Under the pieces are notes generated by a model that saw nothing but the letters and a program-made list of their open reading frames with translations, did no database searches and was not told the origin of the DNA. The position numbers were made by a program, and so were the translations under genes. A stretch of 64,000 nucleotides of DNA. Source: JABDBE01 sp049585795. GTDB lineage: Bacteria; Acidobacteriota; Terriglobia; Terriglobales; Acidobacteriaceae. Below are positions 49,684-58,834 of the stretch, piece by piece. Numbering within the stretch: the first letter of the stretch is position 1; each line of letters opens with the position of its first letter. The stretch is taken from assembly GCA_049585795.1 (NCBI GenBank), contig JBAVAQ010000059.1, forward strand, positions 1-64,000, read 5' to 3'.

Positions 49684-50438
49684 AAACCGCCTCTACTCGG
49701 TTGTCTGTTCGCGGCGGAGGCCAAGTTGGATTGATCGCCAATCAGTTTCCCATCGGCAAGAAAAATCATGCGGCCGGCGCACCGTTCTGCGAGCGCTCGC
49801 TCGTGAGTCACCATAATAATCGTCATGCCCAGCGTTTCATTGAATTCTCGAATGAAGTTCATGATTTCGGTGCCAGTCTGGCTGTCGAGATTGCCGGTGG
49901 GTTCGTCCGCCAGCAAGAATCGCGGCTGATTAATCAGCGCCCGGGCAAGCGAGGCCCGTTGTTGTTCGCCGCCGGAAAGTTCGGTGGGGCGATGTCGCAG
50001 TCGAGCGCTCAACCCGACGCGGCCTAACGCCTGCTTTGCTAATGCTTCTCGCTTATCGCGATCTACTTCTGCGAAGCGCAGCGGCAACTCCACGTTTTCG
50101 AGCAACGTCATACTGGGAATCAAGTTGAAGGATTGAAATACCATTCCGACCGTGTGCAGGCGATATTTGGCTAGCTCCTCACGCGAGAGTTTTGCCAGAT
50201 CTTGTTTCTCGACGACTACTGCTCCGGAGGTAGGGCGATCGAGTCCGGCGATGAGATTGAGCAGCGACGATTTGCCTGAGCCCGAGGTGCCGAGTAGCGC
50301 CACGAACTCCCCCGACGCGATCTGGATCGAAATACCATCCACGGCGCGGATCAGGGCTTCACCCATCGAGTAATGGCGGCAAAGATTCTCCGTGCGTATG
50401 GCGATGGAATTGTTCAAACTGGACTCGCCGGCGGGCAT
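49680..50438 (-). CDS. LolD/MacB-type ABC transporter ATPase
   Basis: 252 aa. Walker A GTSGSGKSSLLN, Q-loop MVFQSFNLIPSMTLLENVELPL, signature LSGGEQQRASLARAL, Walker B FLLADEPTGNLD, H-loop MVTHERALA. This is the typical partner of FtsX-like permeases. Start ATG 50438 lies 3 bp after the stop of the upstream exporter gene, and its own end overlaps the permease gene. Confidence 0.95.
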   Translation of the reverse strand: MPAGESSLNNSIAIRTENLCRHYSMGEALIRAVDGISIQIASGEFVALLGTSGSGKSSLLNLIAGLDRPTSGAVVVEKQDLAKLSREELAKYRLHTVGMVFQSFNLIPSMTLLENVELPLRFAEVDRDKREALAKQALGRVGLSARLRHRPTELSGGEQQRASLARALINQPRFLLADEPTGNLDSQTGTEIMNFIREFNETLGMTIIMVTHERALAERCAGRMIFLADGKLIGDQSNLASAANRQPSRGGL

Positions 50439-50441
50439 GGG

Positions 50442-52358
50442 CTAATGGCTCTCTCCTCTTACCAGGCGCAACGTGTCGGCTAGTCGTGGATCGCCGTTGA
50501 CGCCGATAGCTTTTTCTTCGCCCGCGGAAACGGGCACAGCATCCCCTTCGCCCGGCGCCAGGAATAGATTGGTCTCGACGCCATGCTGCCTGGTGTAGAG
50601 ATCGTAATAACGGCCGCGCATAGCGTAGAGTTCTTCGTGGGTGCCGTGTTCGACAATTTGCCCTTGCTCCACGACCAGGATTTGATCGGCTCGGCGGATG
50701 GTGGAAAGGCGGTGCGCGATCACAAAAGTGGTGCGTCCCTGCATTAAATAGGAAAGGCCTTCCTGAATCAGTTGCTCTGATTCGGAGTCGAGGCTGGAAG
50801 TGGCTTCGTCGAGAATCAGGATGCGCGGTTCCGCCAGAATGGCGCGGGCGATTGAAATTCGTTGGCGCTGTCCGCCCGAGAGTTTTACGCCCCGTTCGCC
50901 GACTACGGTGTCGTACTTGTCGGCGAAGCTCTCGGCAAATTCGTCCACGCGCGCGATCCGGCAGGCGCGCAGGATCTCATCTTCGCTTGCATTCGGGCGC
51001 GAAAACGCAACATTCTCCCGGATGGTTCCATCAAACAGAAACGACTCCTGCAGAACCACGCCCAGGCGCGTGCGATAAGAGTCCAGGCGCACCGTGCTCA
51101 GGTCGACGCCATCCACCAAAACCTTGCCCAGAGTTGGCACGTGAAAAGCGGTAATCAGACCAATCATGGTCGACTTGCCAGAACCAGAAGGCCCGACCAG
51201 CGCAGTCACGGTGCCGGGCGCCGCGTGGAACGAGACATCGTTGAGAACAATCCGATTGCCGTCGTAGCTGAAGCTGACGTGCTCGAAATCAATGTTGCCC
51301 CGAATTTCGTTTAGCACCACTGTGCGTTTGGGATCGTGATCTTCCCGGCTTTCGCTCATGATTTCATGCGTGCGCTCCAGGCCAGCCAGCGCTTCGGTGA
51401 GCTGAGTGCCGATCTGCACGATCTGCATAATGGGCGCAACCAGGAAACCGAGGAAAAGCGTGTAGGTGAAGAATCCGCCGATAGTCAACATTCCGGCCGC
51501 GATCTGCCGAGCGCCCACGTACATAATCACCGCGCCGACGACGCCCAGCAGCAAACTGGCCGAAAGGCTCATGACCGAAGTGGCGGTCAGAGTGCGCAGA
51601 ACATTTTCGAGAAGACGGTGTACTCCGTGGGCGAAAACATGCTCTTCCCGATCTTCAGCGTGATAACCCTTGACCACGCGGACGCCTCCGAGCGATTCCG
51701 CGAGCCGGCCCGTGACTTCAGCGTTGATCTTGCTGCGCTCGCGGAAGATGGGACGAATTGTGCCGAAGGCCTTATAGAGCGCGAGGGCGAAAGTCAGGAG
51801 GAATGCGAAGGCGACGGCAGTCATCAGAGCGCTGATGCGAAACAATACAACCAGGGCGATTCCCGCCGTGAGCAAGCCGCCGACCAGATCAACCAACCCA
51901 GTGCCGATCAAGTTGCGAACACCCTCGACATCCGTCATGATTCGCGAAACCAGAACCCCGCTCTTGGTCGAGTCGTGAAAAGAAACGGGCAGCCAGCCAA
52001 TATGTGCCTGCACCCTTTGACGAAGTTCGGTGATCAGGCGCTGCGCAGCTTTTGACAATACTTGCGTGAGCGAAAACGACGTAATTCCCTGGACTGCGGT
52101 CGCTGCCAGAACGGCCAATACCAGTGGCTTGAGCAGTTGCGTATTGTGCTTGATGATGACGCTGTCGATCAGATATTTGGTGGAGTAGGGAAGCACCAGC
52201 CCGGAAACGCGATTGATCACCATCAGAAGAAAGCCGAGGGCCAGCATTCCCCGGCGTGTGCGAATGAGTTCCCAGACCTGGGGAAGAACCGCGACAAGTC
52301 TTTCTCGCGCAGGGCGCTTGGGGCGGGGTGCTTTGTGACCGGAATCCACTGTACGCAT
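50442..52358 (-). CDS. MsbA-like ABC exporter (fused membrane and ATPase domains)
   Basis: 638 aa half-transporter. Six membrane helices in residues ~35-330 with the intracellular coupling motif RVVKGYHAEDREEHVF. ATPase domain with GPSGSGKSTMIG, signature LSGGQRQRISIARAIL, Walker B ILILDEATSSLD and FVIAHRLSTIRRAD. Works as a homodimer or heterodimer in lipid, peptide or drug export. First gene of the operon with the LolD/MacB pair, spaced by only 3 bp. The functional link between an MsbA-type exporter and a MacB-type machine is unclear. Confidence 0.94.
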   Translation of the reverse strand: MRTVDSGHKAPRPKRPARERLVAVLPQVWELIRTRRGMLALGFLLMVINRVSGLVLPYSTKYLIDSVIIKHNTQLLKPLVLAVLAATAVQGITSFSLTQVLSKAAQRLITELRQRVQAHIGWLPVSFHDSTKSGVLVSRIMTDVEGVRNLIGTGLVDLVGGLLTAGIALVVLFRISALMTAVAFAFLLTFALALYKAFGTIRPIFRERSKINAEVTGRLAESLGGVRVVKGYHAEDREEHVFAHGVHRLLENVLRTLTATSVMSLSASLLLGVVGAVIMYVGARQIAAGMLTIGGFFTYTLFLGFLVAPIMQIVQIGTQLTEALAGLERTHEIMSESREDHDPKRTVVLNEIRGNIDFEHVSFSYDGNRIVLNDVSFHAAPGTVTALVGPSGSGKSTMIGLITAFHVPTLGKVLVDGVDLSTVRLDSYRTRLGVVLQESFLFDGTIRENVAFSRPNASEDEILRACRIARVDEFAESFADKYDTVVGERGVKLSGGQRQRISIARAILAEPRILILDEATSSLDSESEQLIQEGLSYLMQGRTTFVIAHRLSTIRRADQILVVEQGQIVEHGTHEELYAMRGRYYDLYTRQHGVETNLFLAPGEGDAVPVSAGEEKAIGVNGDPRLADTLRLVRGESH

Positions 52359-52520
52359 TAGACACTATTCGGCCCGGATGCGGTTCATTTTGTGGGGCGC
52401 GTGCGTTCCGGCTTTGTGGAAAACACTCTCATTCTACGGGCATCTTCTGATCAACCTACTTGGAGATCTGTATTGCGCAGGACCGGGGTGAGCGGTTGGA
52501 ATGTGCTCCAGGTGGGTGCG

Positions 52521-52661
52521 ATGACGTTCGTCGTGGGTAAACGTTGCAAGCCTGTTTTGCTGTACGTGATACTGGTTGTTGTGGCACTGTCATTGGTCTA
52601 TTTTTGCGTGCATCGCGGCGGGGGCGTGCTGCCGGAGAATCCGCCGCTGCATGAAAACTGA
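52521..52661 (+). CDS. possible small membrane protein
   Basis: Unknown, 46 aa from ATG 52521, preceded by AGGTGGGTGCG. Contains one strongly hydrophobic helix, KPVLLYVILVVVALSLVYF, with a short basic N-terminus and a C-terminal GGGVLPENPP. The open frame extends upstream to 52392. It could be a real single-pass small protein or chance; no neighbour evidence. Confidence 0.35.
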   Translation: MTFVVGKRCKPVLLYVILVVVALSLVYFCVHRGGGVLPENPPLHEN

Positions 52662-52779
52662 GGTGCACTTGCACCTGCGTCTAAAATGTCCCCATCTCAA
52701 GCGTTGAGCTTGCGGTCCGCACAACGACTCATTAGTTCAAAAAAGATATGTGATAACATCGCGGTGATCCGCAAATCTT

Positions 52780-52998
52780 ATGGCAAACATAGAACGCGAC
52801 AGCTGCCGTTTCAAAGCGATCCAGGGGGCGGATGGCAAGTTCGTCGTCCGGATGGAGATGTTTCACAAAACCGCACCGCTCCTGGCGGACGCTACGGTTG
52901 ACCTTGAATTGCTCAATGGTACGACACTGGATCAGGCGAGGAAACTCGCCGAAGTGATGAACGACAGGGTGACAGGCGTTCTAATCACCAAGCCGTGA
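52780..52998 (+). CDS. hypothetical protein, 72 aa
   Basis: Unknown. Starts MANIERDSCRFKAIQGADGK and continues as a plausible alpha/beta domain (FVVRMEMFHKTAPLLADATVDLELLNGTTLDQARKLAEVMNDRVTGVLITKP). Normal amino-acid composition and a helix-friendly middle argue for a real gene. No strong ribosome-binding site; TGTGATAACAT at ~52750 may be a promoter -10 region. Cytoplasmic. Confidence 0.55.
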   Translation: MANIERDSCRFKAIQGADGKFVVRMEMFHKTAPLLADATVDLELLNGTTLDQARKLAEVMNDRVTGVLITKP

Positions 52999-53107
52999 TG
53001 TTTACCAAAGTCCCCCCTTTCGCACTTCCGACAAACCGGAAACCAGTTTAAAATATAGTCTGCGCGCAGAGCCTAGTTGAGCACTCTGAACAAGTCAAGG
53101 ATCCCGA

Positions 53108-53845
53108 TTGCGAATGTCTTCCCAGCCTACCGGCCCCGGATCTTTCGAAGAGAAGAAACCTGAATCGGCCAGTACGTCTGACGGCCCTGAACTCGATCTC
53201 TTGCTGCCGGGTGGTTGGAACCGTCCTTTGCGGAAGCGCCTGCTCGATGATCTGCGCGACGTTATTTCGCCGGAAAAGTTGCCTCCTCTGCGCCTTACTT
53301 CGCGGCCCGTAGACGTTGGCATGCTGGCGGGCGACATTTTGAGCTTGCCCTGGTATCGCACTGTGTTCACGAATCTGGGCGACGTCATTTCGCCGGAGAC
53401 GCTGCCGCCGTTGCAGTTGGAATCGCGTCCCGTCGATGTGGGGGAATTGATCAGCGATCAGATGAGTCATATGTGGTGGACTTCGCTCTTGCGAAGCCTT
53501 GCCGATGCGGCCGCGCCTGAACGGCTGCCTGCATTGCAATTGACGTCAGCTCCCGTCGATGACCCGAGCCTGACTGAGGGCACGATGCAGTTGCCGCGCT
53601 GGTCTTCCGTGATCAGCACACCCAAGGTTTTTTATCCCGACAAGCCGAAGGCGGCTTACGTTGCTGCTCCTCGAGTCGCTGCGGCGCCGCCGAAGCCGGA
53701 TCCGGCTGAAGTTGAATTCGTTCACGTCCTCGAAGCGGATTTGAAGAGAGACTTGCAGCGTTCGATCTTCCGGCAACGCCTGTGGGTTTCGCTCGCGGTT
53801 TTGGAAGTGCTGGCTTTGATTGGCACGTCGATCTGGTGGAAGTGA
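53108..53845 (+). CDS. tail-anchored protein with three ~41-residue repeats
   Basis: Unknown, 245 aa (TTG 53108 with AAGGA ahead; ATG 53114 is the alternative). Residues ~45-165 hold three repeats: LRDVISPEKLPPLRLTSRPV, LGDVISPETLPPLQLESRPV and LADAAAPERLPALQLTSAPV. Each is followed by a D-x-x-LxxD segment and a Trp-containing hydrophobic stretch (SLPWYRTVF, HMWWTSLL, QLPRWSSVI). A Pro/Ala linker leads to one C-terminal membrane helix (QRLWVSLAVLEVLALIGTSIWW), so the repeats face the cytoplasm if tail-anchored. I know no named family for it. Confidence 0.7.
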   Translation: MRMSSQPTGPGSFEEKKPESASTSDGPELDLLLPGGWNRPLRKRLLDDLRDVISPEKLPPLRLTSRPVDVGMLAGDILSLPWYRTVFTNLGDVISPETLPPLQLESRPVDVGELISDQMSHMWWTSLLRSLADAAAPERLPALQLTSAPVDDPSLTEGTMQLPRWSSVISTPKVFYPDKPKAAYVAAPRVAAAPPKPDPAEVEFVHVLEADLKRDLQRSIFRQRLWVSLAVLEVLALIGTSIWWK

Positions 53846-53965
53846 GACCGTCGCTACCTTCGGTCAAATCCACGCTCTCGCCTCTTCAGCTTCTATCACC
53901 TTGCGCGATTTATAGTAAGCTTTTGTTCCTTGCCAAGCCTTATCTCACACTGAGCCGGAGGTTCC

Positions 53966-55882
53966 ATGAGCGATGATTCGCGTGATCGTGACCTGGGGAT
54001 GGATCGGAAGATTACTCGCCGTGATTTCCTGGATGGCGTTGCCCTCACCGTTGGCGGATCAGTTCTGGCTTCGGGCGTTCCGTGGCTTCATGCTTTGGAC
54101 TCCGCCGATTCGGCTTTCGTGCCGGAAAAAGATCCAAATTACGATCCTCCAGCCCTGATGGGGATGCGCGGGAATCACGACGGCACTTACACGGTCGCGC
54201 ACAGCCTGCGTGACGGGGAGTTTTGGGATTCGGCTAGCAAACCTGAAAGCACCGGCGAGAAATACGATTTGGTGGTTGTGGGAGGCGGGATTAGTGGGCT
54301 GGCGGCCGCTTACTTTTATCGCCAACACGCAGGGACGAACGCGCGGATTCTCATCCTCGACAATCACGACGATTTCGGTGGACACGCCAAGCGCAACGAG
54401 TTTCGCGCCGGGAATCGGCTGCTGCTCAGTTATGGCGGCACGCAGTCGATCGAGAGCCCAGGACGATATAGCAAAGTGGCCAAGGGTCTGATCGACGAAC
54501 TGGGTATCGACACTCAACAGTTCTATAAGGCTTACGATCAGAAACTTTACGCAAAGCTGAACACAGCTTGCTTCTTTGATCGGGAGACGTTTGGCGAGGA
54601 TCGATTGGTCTTAGGAATGGGATCGACACCATGGCCAAAGTTTCTTAGCAAAGCTCCGCTTTCGGAACCGGTTCGCCGCGACATTGCGCGCGTTTATGCG
54701 GAGAAGGTCGATTACCTTCCCGGCTTGTCGAAACAGGAGAAGTACGCGCGACTGGCCAAGATGAGCTACGCGGACTATCTCACCAAGGTTTGCAAGCTTA
54801 ATCCCGAGGCGCTGCCGTTTTTCCAGACGTATCCGCATGATTTGTTCGGGGTCGGCATTGATGCGGTTTCGGCTCTCGCGTGTTTCGAAAATGGCGACGA
54901 CTACAAATCCTTCACCTATCCGGGCTTTGAGGGCTTGAATATTGGCGAAGTGGAAAAGGAAGAACCTTACATCTTTCATTTTCCAGACGGCAACGCGTCG
55001 ATCGCGCGCCTACTGGTGCGCTCGTTAGTTTCCGGAGCGGTTCCCGGTCACAACATGGACGATGTCGTTCTGGCTCGCGCCGACTATAGTCGCTTGGACG
55101 ACGCAAAGGCCTCGGTACGAATTCGCTTGAATTCGACGGCGGTGCAAGTTCGCCACCATGGATCTCTGGATTCCGCGAAAGAAGTTGCAGTCGCTTACAT
55201 GCGCGGGGGAAAGCTGCAAAGCGTAACGGCGACCGCCTGTGTTCTGGCCTGCTACAACATGATGATTCCGTATCTCTGTCCCGAGCTTCCAGAAAAGCAG
55301 CGGGAAGCCCTGCACTCGCTGGTGAAGACTCCGTTGGTGTACACACACGTGGCCATTCGCAACTGGGCCACATTCCAAAGTCTCGGCATTCATCAGATCG
55401 TTGCGCCCGGCGGCTACCATACTTATACGGCTCTCGATTTCCCCGTCAGCCTTGGCCAATATGAGTTTCCCAGTAAGCCGGATGAACCGATGGTTCTGTT
55501 TATGCTGCGAACGCCCTGCAAACCGGGACTGCCGCAACTCGATCAATTTCGCGCGGGACGAGCCGAGCTTATGCGTACACCGTTTTCGACTTTCGAGCGA
55601 AATATTCGTGATCAACTATCCCGAATGCTGGGCTCTGCGGGATTCGATCCAGCGCGCGATGTTGAAGGCATCACAGTAAACCGGTGGGCGCACGGCTATG
55701 CATTCAGCCCAAATCCGCTGTTCGATCCCGATTGGCCGGAGGGCGAGCAACCGTGGGTCGTGGGACGAAAACGATTCGGACGGATCGCGATCGCCAACTC
55801 CGATGCGGGCGCCAGCGCTTACACCGACGTGGCCATTGACCAGGCGTATCGCGCGGTCGGGGAGTTGACTGGTCGAAGTTGA
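53966..55882 (+). CDS. Tat-exported spermidine-dehydrogenase-like flavoprotein
   Basis: 638 aa. Tat signal: KITRRDFLDGVALTVGG (R18R19-D-F-L). After processing, DPNYDPPALMGMRGNHDGTYTVAHSLRDGEFW is typical of SpdH-like proteins. The dinucleotide site is YDLVVVGGGISGLAAAYFYRQHAG, then NHDDFGGHAKRNEF, and the C-terminal FGRIAIANSDAGASAYTDVAIDQAYRAVGEL. In Pseudomonas the homologue cleaves spermidine in the periplasm using FAD and heme; the amine substrate and heme here are unproven. ATG follows CCGGAGGTTCC. Confidence 0.87.
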   Translation: MSDDSRDRDLGMDRKITRRDFLDGVALTVGGSVLASGVPWLHALDSADSAFVPEKDPNYDPPALMGMRGNHDGTYTVAHSLRDGEFWDSASKPESTGEKYDLVVVGGGISGLAAAYFYRQHAGTNARILILDNHDDFGGHAKRNEFRAGNRLLLSYGGTQSIESPGRYSKVAKGLIDELGIDTQQFYKAYDQKLYAKLNTACFFDRETFGEDRLVLGMGSTPWPKFLSKAPLSEPVRRDIARVYAEKVDYLPGLSKQEKYARLAKMSYADYLTKVCKLNPEALPFFQTYPHDLFGVGIDAVSALACFENGDDYKSFTYPGFEGLNIGEVEKEEPYIFHFPDGNASIARLLVRSLVSGAVPGHNMDDVVLARADYSRLDDAKASVRIRLNSTAVQVRHHGSLDSAKEVAVAYMRGGKLQSVTATACVLACYNMMIPYLCPELPEKQREALHSLVKTPLVYTHVAIRNWATFQSLGIHQIVAPGGYHTYTALDFPVSLGQYEFPSKPDEPMVLFMLRTPCKPGLPQLDQFRAGRAELMRTPFSTFERNIRDQLSRMLGSAGFDPARDVEGITVNRWAHGYAFSPNPLFDPDWPEGEQPWVVGRKRFGRIAIANSDAGASAYTDVAIDQAYRAVGELTGRS

Positions 55883-55891
55883 AGCTGCCGA

Positions 55892-57976
55892 TTACTTTTG
55901 TGGTGGAGGCGCTTTCTGTCCGCTGCTCGCTTCCACTAGCTTCTGTACTGATGGCACAATCATGAGCAACAATTGCGCTTTGGGCTTCTCTGCTTGTTCC
56001 AACAACGCGAACTGTTGGCTTGCCCAGGCTTCGGGTGCGCGCTGTCCGCGGTCGATGTAGTCCAGCGCCTGCAGACCGGTTGTGGCCACTGCAGAAAGAT
56101 CCTGGGACAGTGGAACGATCTCCTGCAACAAGAACGATTGTGCCTCCAGCGGTTGCAAATTGCTCTGATTGTCCCGCCAACGGATCAGCAATGTTCTGAC
56201 TTGCTGCCCGGCACTCGGATCTGCTTGACTCACAATTAGCGCATCCACGAGATTCGCAAACTGTCGAGCTGTCTTGCTTTCCGGGCGAACCGCGTCGACG
56301 ACCCGGTTCAGCGGTGACAGGCTGGTAGCTTCGACGGTGGCGATTTCTTCGCGAGTGTAATCTTTCACGGGTTCGACAACATCGGTAAATGTGCGAAGCG
56401 CCGAGATATCATTTGAGCCCGCGATGCGCCGCAGCATGGGCCCATAACTGGTGTTGTGCGTCAGCCCAAGCCAATCCAGCCCTCGACTGACATTCTGCAG
56501 GCGCTCATACATAGAATCAACATCGGTTACGTTCTGCGGCGACCAAAGGCGCTCGGCGATAACGGCCATTCGCGGCCAGATGCGCGAATCAATATTCTCG
56601 GGCGACACATACTCCGACCACATGCAAGCTTCGCCGCCAAGAATGCGTTGCTTTTCTTCTGGAGTCAGGTTTGCCGCCCCATCAGCCATGGGATCGACCG
56701 CGTAGTGTCTCGAAGCCGGCCACATCAAATCGAGATAATAACCATAAGAGAGAATGCCACGATATCCTTGCCGGGCCGCGCCTGCAAGGGAATCCTGCCC
56801 ACGCCACGATTGCACCACAATGTCTTTGGGCAAGTCGGGCCGTAGAATTTCATCCCATCCAACCATGGTTTTTCCGTGCTTGCTTACAATTTTCTGTACC
56901 CGAGCGTTGAAATAGGCTTGCAGATCCTGATTCGTCTTCAGTCCGTGAGTGCGCATGAACGCTTGGATCTTTGGATTTGCATCCCACTGTTTTCCGTTGA
57001 CCTCGTCACCGCCAATATGGAAGTACCGGTCGGGAAAAAGTTCGGCCATTTCTCCGATGAAGGTGTCAAGAAACTTGTAAGTCCGCTCCTGGGTCGGATC
57101 CATGGCCGGATCGAAGACGCCCCACTTGCGCTCTATCTGATACGGCCCCGGACCGCTAGCCAGTTCAGGATAGCCAACAAACCATGCTGTGGTATGGCCG
57201 GGCATGTCGAACTCGGGGACGACGCGAATGCCGCGATCGTGCGCGTAAGCAATCAGGTCGCGCACTTCGTTCTGCGTGTAGAAAAGGCCGTCAGAGCCCA
57301 TCTCCGTCAGCTTGGGAAATTTCTTGCTCTGGACACGAAAGCCCTGGTTTTCTGAGAGATGCCAGTGAAATACATTCAGCTTGACTGCAGCCATGCCATC
57401 CAGATTGCGCTTCAGTTCATCGACCGGGATGAAGTGGCGGCCCACGTCGATCATCAGTCCGCGCCAGGGGAAACGCGGCTTGTCTTGAATCGTAATTGCA
57501 GGCACGGCGAAGCCGTCGGAAGTAGTTCCTCCCAGTTGCAGAAATGTCTCTAACCCGCGCAAGATTCCGAGAGTCGTCACCGCATCGAGTTTCGCGCCTG
57601 AGGAGCTGATCGCCAGGGCATACGATTCATCTTCGCCGAGTTCCTGTACAGCTTTACTTTCATGTTCACAGTGAACCACCAGCTTAGCCTGCGCTGCATC
57701 CGTCACTTTCATGTCCAATGCCGTCATGCCAGTCTGGCGGCGAAGGTTATCCAGAAAGCGATCAATCGCGCGTTGGAGCTGCACATCGGAGCGGCCGCTG
57801 ATTCCCACCGAGAATGAAGGATCAATTACCAGTTGGCCAGTTTGCATTTGCATGCTGGCTGGCATTGGCATGAGATTCAATTGCCGCGGCTCAGCGGCAG
57901 AATGAGACACAAATACGGAACCCAGCATCAGAATCAAGAAAATAAGCTGCACGAAATATTCCTCGGGGATTTCCAT
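55892..57976 (-). CDS. secreted GH20 beta-N-acetylhexosaminidase
   Basis: 694 aa. Signal peptide VQLIFLILMLGSVFVSHSAAEP. A GTG at 57952 with GAGGAA ahead may be the true start rather than ATG 57976. Two-domain GH20: N-terminal alpha/beta domain to ~150, then the catalytic barrel FPWRGLMIDVGRHFIPVDELKRNLD. The catalytic pair D324-E325 lies in HIGGDEVNGKQWD. WDEILRPDLPKDIVVQSWRG completes the site. Cleaves terminal GlcNAc/GalNAc from chitin or glycans by substrate-assisted catalysis. The C-terminal ~150 residues are helical, of unknown role. Confidence 0.93.
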   Translation of the reverse strand: MEIPEEYFVQLIFLILMLGSVFVSHSAAEPRQLNLMPMPASMQMQTGQLVIDPSFSVGISGRSDVQLQRAIDRFLDNLRRQTGMTALDMKVTDAAQAKLVVHCEHESKAVQELGEDESYALAISSSGAKLDAVTTLGILRGLETFLQLGGTTSDGFAVPAITIQDKPRFPWRGLMIDVGRHFIPVDELKRNLDGMAAVKLNVFHWHLSENQGFRVQSKKFPKLTEMGSDGLFYTQNEVRDLIAYAHDRGIRVVPEFDMPGHTTAWFVGYPELASGPGPYQIERKWGVFDPAMDPTQERTYKFLDTFIGEMAELFPDRYFHIGGDEVNGKQWDANPKIQAFMRTHGLKTNQDLQAYFNARVQKIVSKHGKTMVGWDEILRPDLPKDIVVQSWRGQDSLAGAARQGYRGILSYGYYLDLMWPASRHYAVDPMADGAANLTPEEKQRILGGEACMWSEYVSPENIDSRIWPRMAVIAERLWSPQNVTDVDSMYERLQNVSRGLDWLGLTHNTSYGPMLRRIAGSNDISALRTFTDVVEPVKDYTREEIATVEATSLSPLNRVVDAVRPESKTARQFANLVDALIVSQADPSAGQQVRTLLIRWRDNQSNLQPLEAQSFLLQEIVPLSQDLSAVATTGLQALDYIDRGQRAPEAWASQQFALLEQAEKPKAQLLLMIVPSVQKLVEASSGQKAPPPQK

Positions 57977-58079
57977 CTCGAAGGGGCAGCATAGTGGAAA
58001 GCGCGAGCAGTGCGCAAATTAAAGGCAAAGGTTGTGCAAGGATTCTTGAGGGGTTGAGAAGCAAAATAAGAATTGCGAA

Positions 58080-58454
58080 TTAACCTTTTCCCGCTACTTG
58101 GGCACACTGGAGCAGATTTACATCCCAGATGAAAGGCTCTGAAGACCGGCTCTCGAGGCCGATTTCTCCCTGCCTTCGCGTACCCTGCTTTCCCACCCAC
58201 ACGACTCGAAATTCGGCCTGATCCTCATCATGCTGGAGGTGGAGGATCTCGCCTGCCCGAACCGGCCGGATCATTCCGTGCAGCACCGCACCTCGATCGC
58301 TGATGTTGCGCACCTGGGCATGCTGCGTAAATGGCATGGACTTGGCGTCGACACCCCAGATGCGCACCGTCAGGAATGCAGCGACACGTCGACTGCGACG
58401 ACGATCCATAGGCTTCGTTCGAATCCGACTGTTGAGAAGGTACGGCATATTCAT
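58080..58454 (-). CDS. PilZ domain protein
   Basis: 124 aa (109 if the internal ATG at 58409 is used). Contains the c-di-GMP-binding signatures in order: MDRRRSRRVAAFLTVRIWG (RxxxR) and AQVRNISDRGAVLHG (N-x-S-x-x-G). The rest, GEILHLQHDEDQAEFRVVWVGK, is the PilZ beta-barrel. A stand-alone adaptor, downstream target unknown. No clear ribosome-binding site for either start. Confidence 0.8.
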   Translation of the reverse strand: MNMPYLLNSRIRTKPMDRRRSRRVAAFLTVRIWGVDAKSMPFTQHAQVRNISDRGAVLHGMIRPVRAGEILHLQHDEDQAEFRVVWVGKQGTRRQGEIGLESRSSEPFIWDVNLLQCAQVAGKG

Positions 58455-58552
58455 GCTTCGCGAAACTTACAGCGGTCACCCGGAAACGGATGCCGAAAGT
58501 CACCTTCCGCATCTGGTTCAGAAGACTGATAAAGTCTGCGTTTTAAAAGAAA

Positions 58553-58786
58553 TCAATCCATATCTGGCAGCGAGCAGGCGCCGGGGCCGCGCGGATCGCC
58601 GCAACTCCCGCAGGCTCTCATCGACGGAGAAGAACTCGCGGAACTCTTGGCCGACATGGCGAAAACGGACAATTGTTGCGTTAGTTTCTTACTCTGGCAT
58701 TTTGGGCATTCCGCTTTGCCACTGCCGTACACCAACGCTTCAAATTGATGGTCGCATTCCTTGCAGACATACTCGAAAATCGGCAT
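58553..58786 (-). CDS. FmdB-type zinc ribbon protein
   Basis: 77 aa from ATG 58786, supported by CAGGAGTTATCT; the longer open frame to 59050 is antisense to the hydrolase gene. MPIFEYVCKECDHQFEALVY then GSGKAECPKCQSKKLTQQLSVF is the classic FmdB/CxxC regulatory-protein ribbon. The C-terminal part ACGSCGDPRGPGACSLPDMD adds three more cysteines. Function of the family is unresolved. Confidence 0.9.
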   Translation of the reverse strand: MPIFEYVCKECDHQFEALVYGSGKAECPKCQSKKLTQQLSVFAMSAKSSASSSPSMRACGSCGDPRGPGACSLPDMD

Positions 58787-58834
58787 AGATAACTCCTGAC
58801 GTTTTAAAAGACCATGTCCATTTAAAATCAGAGT

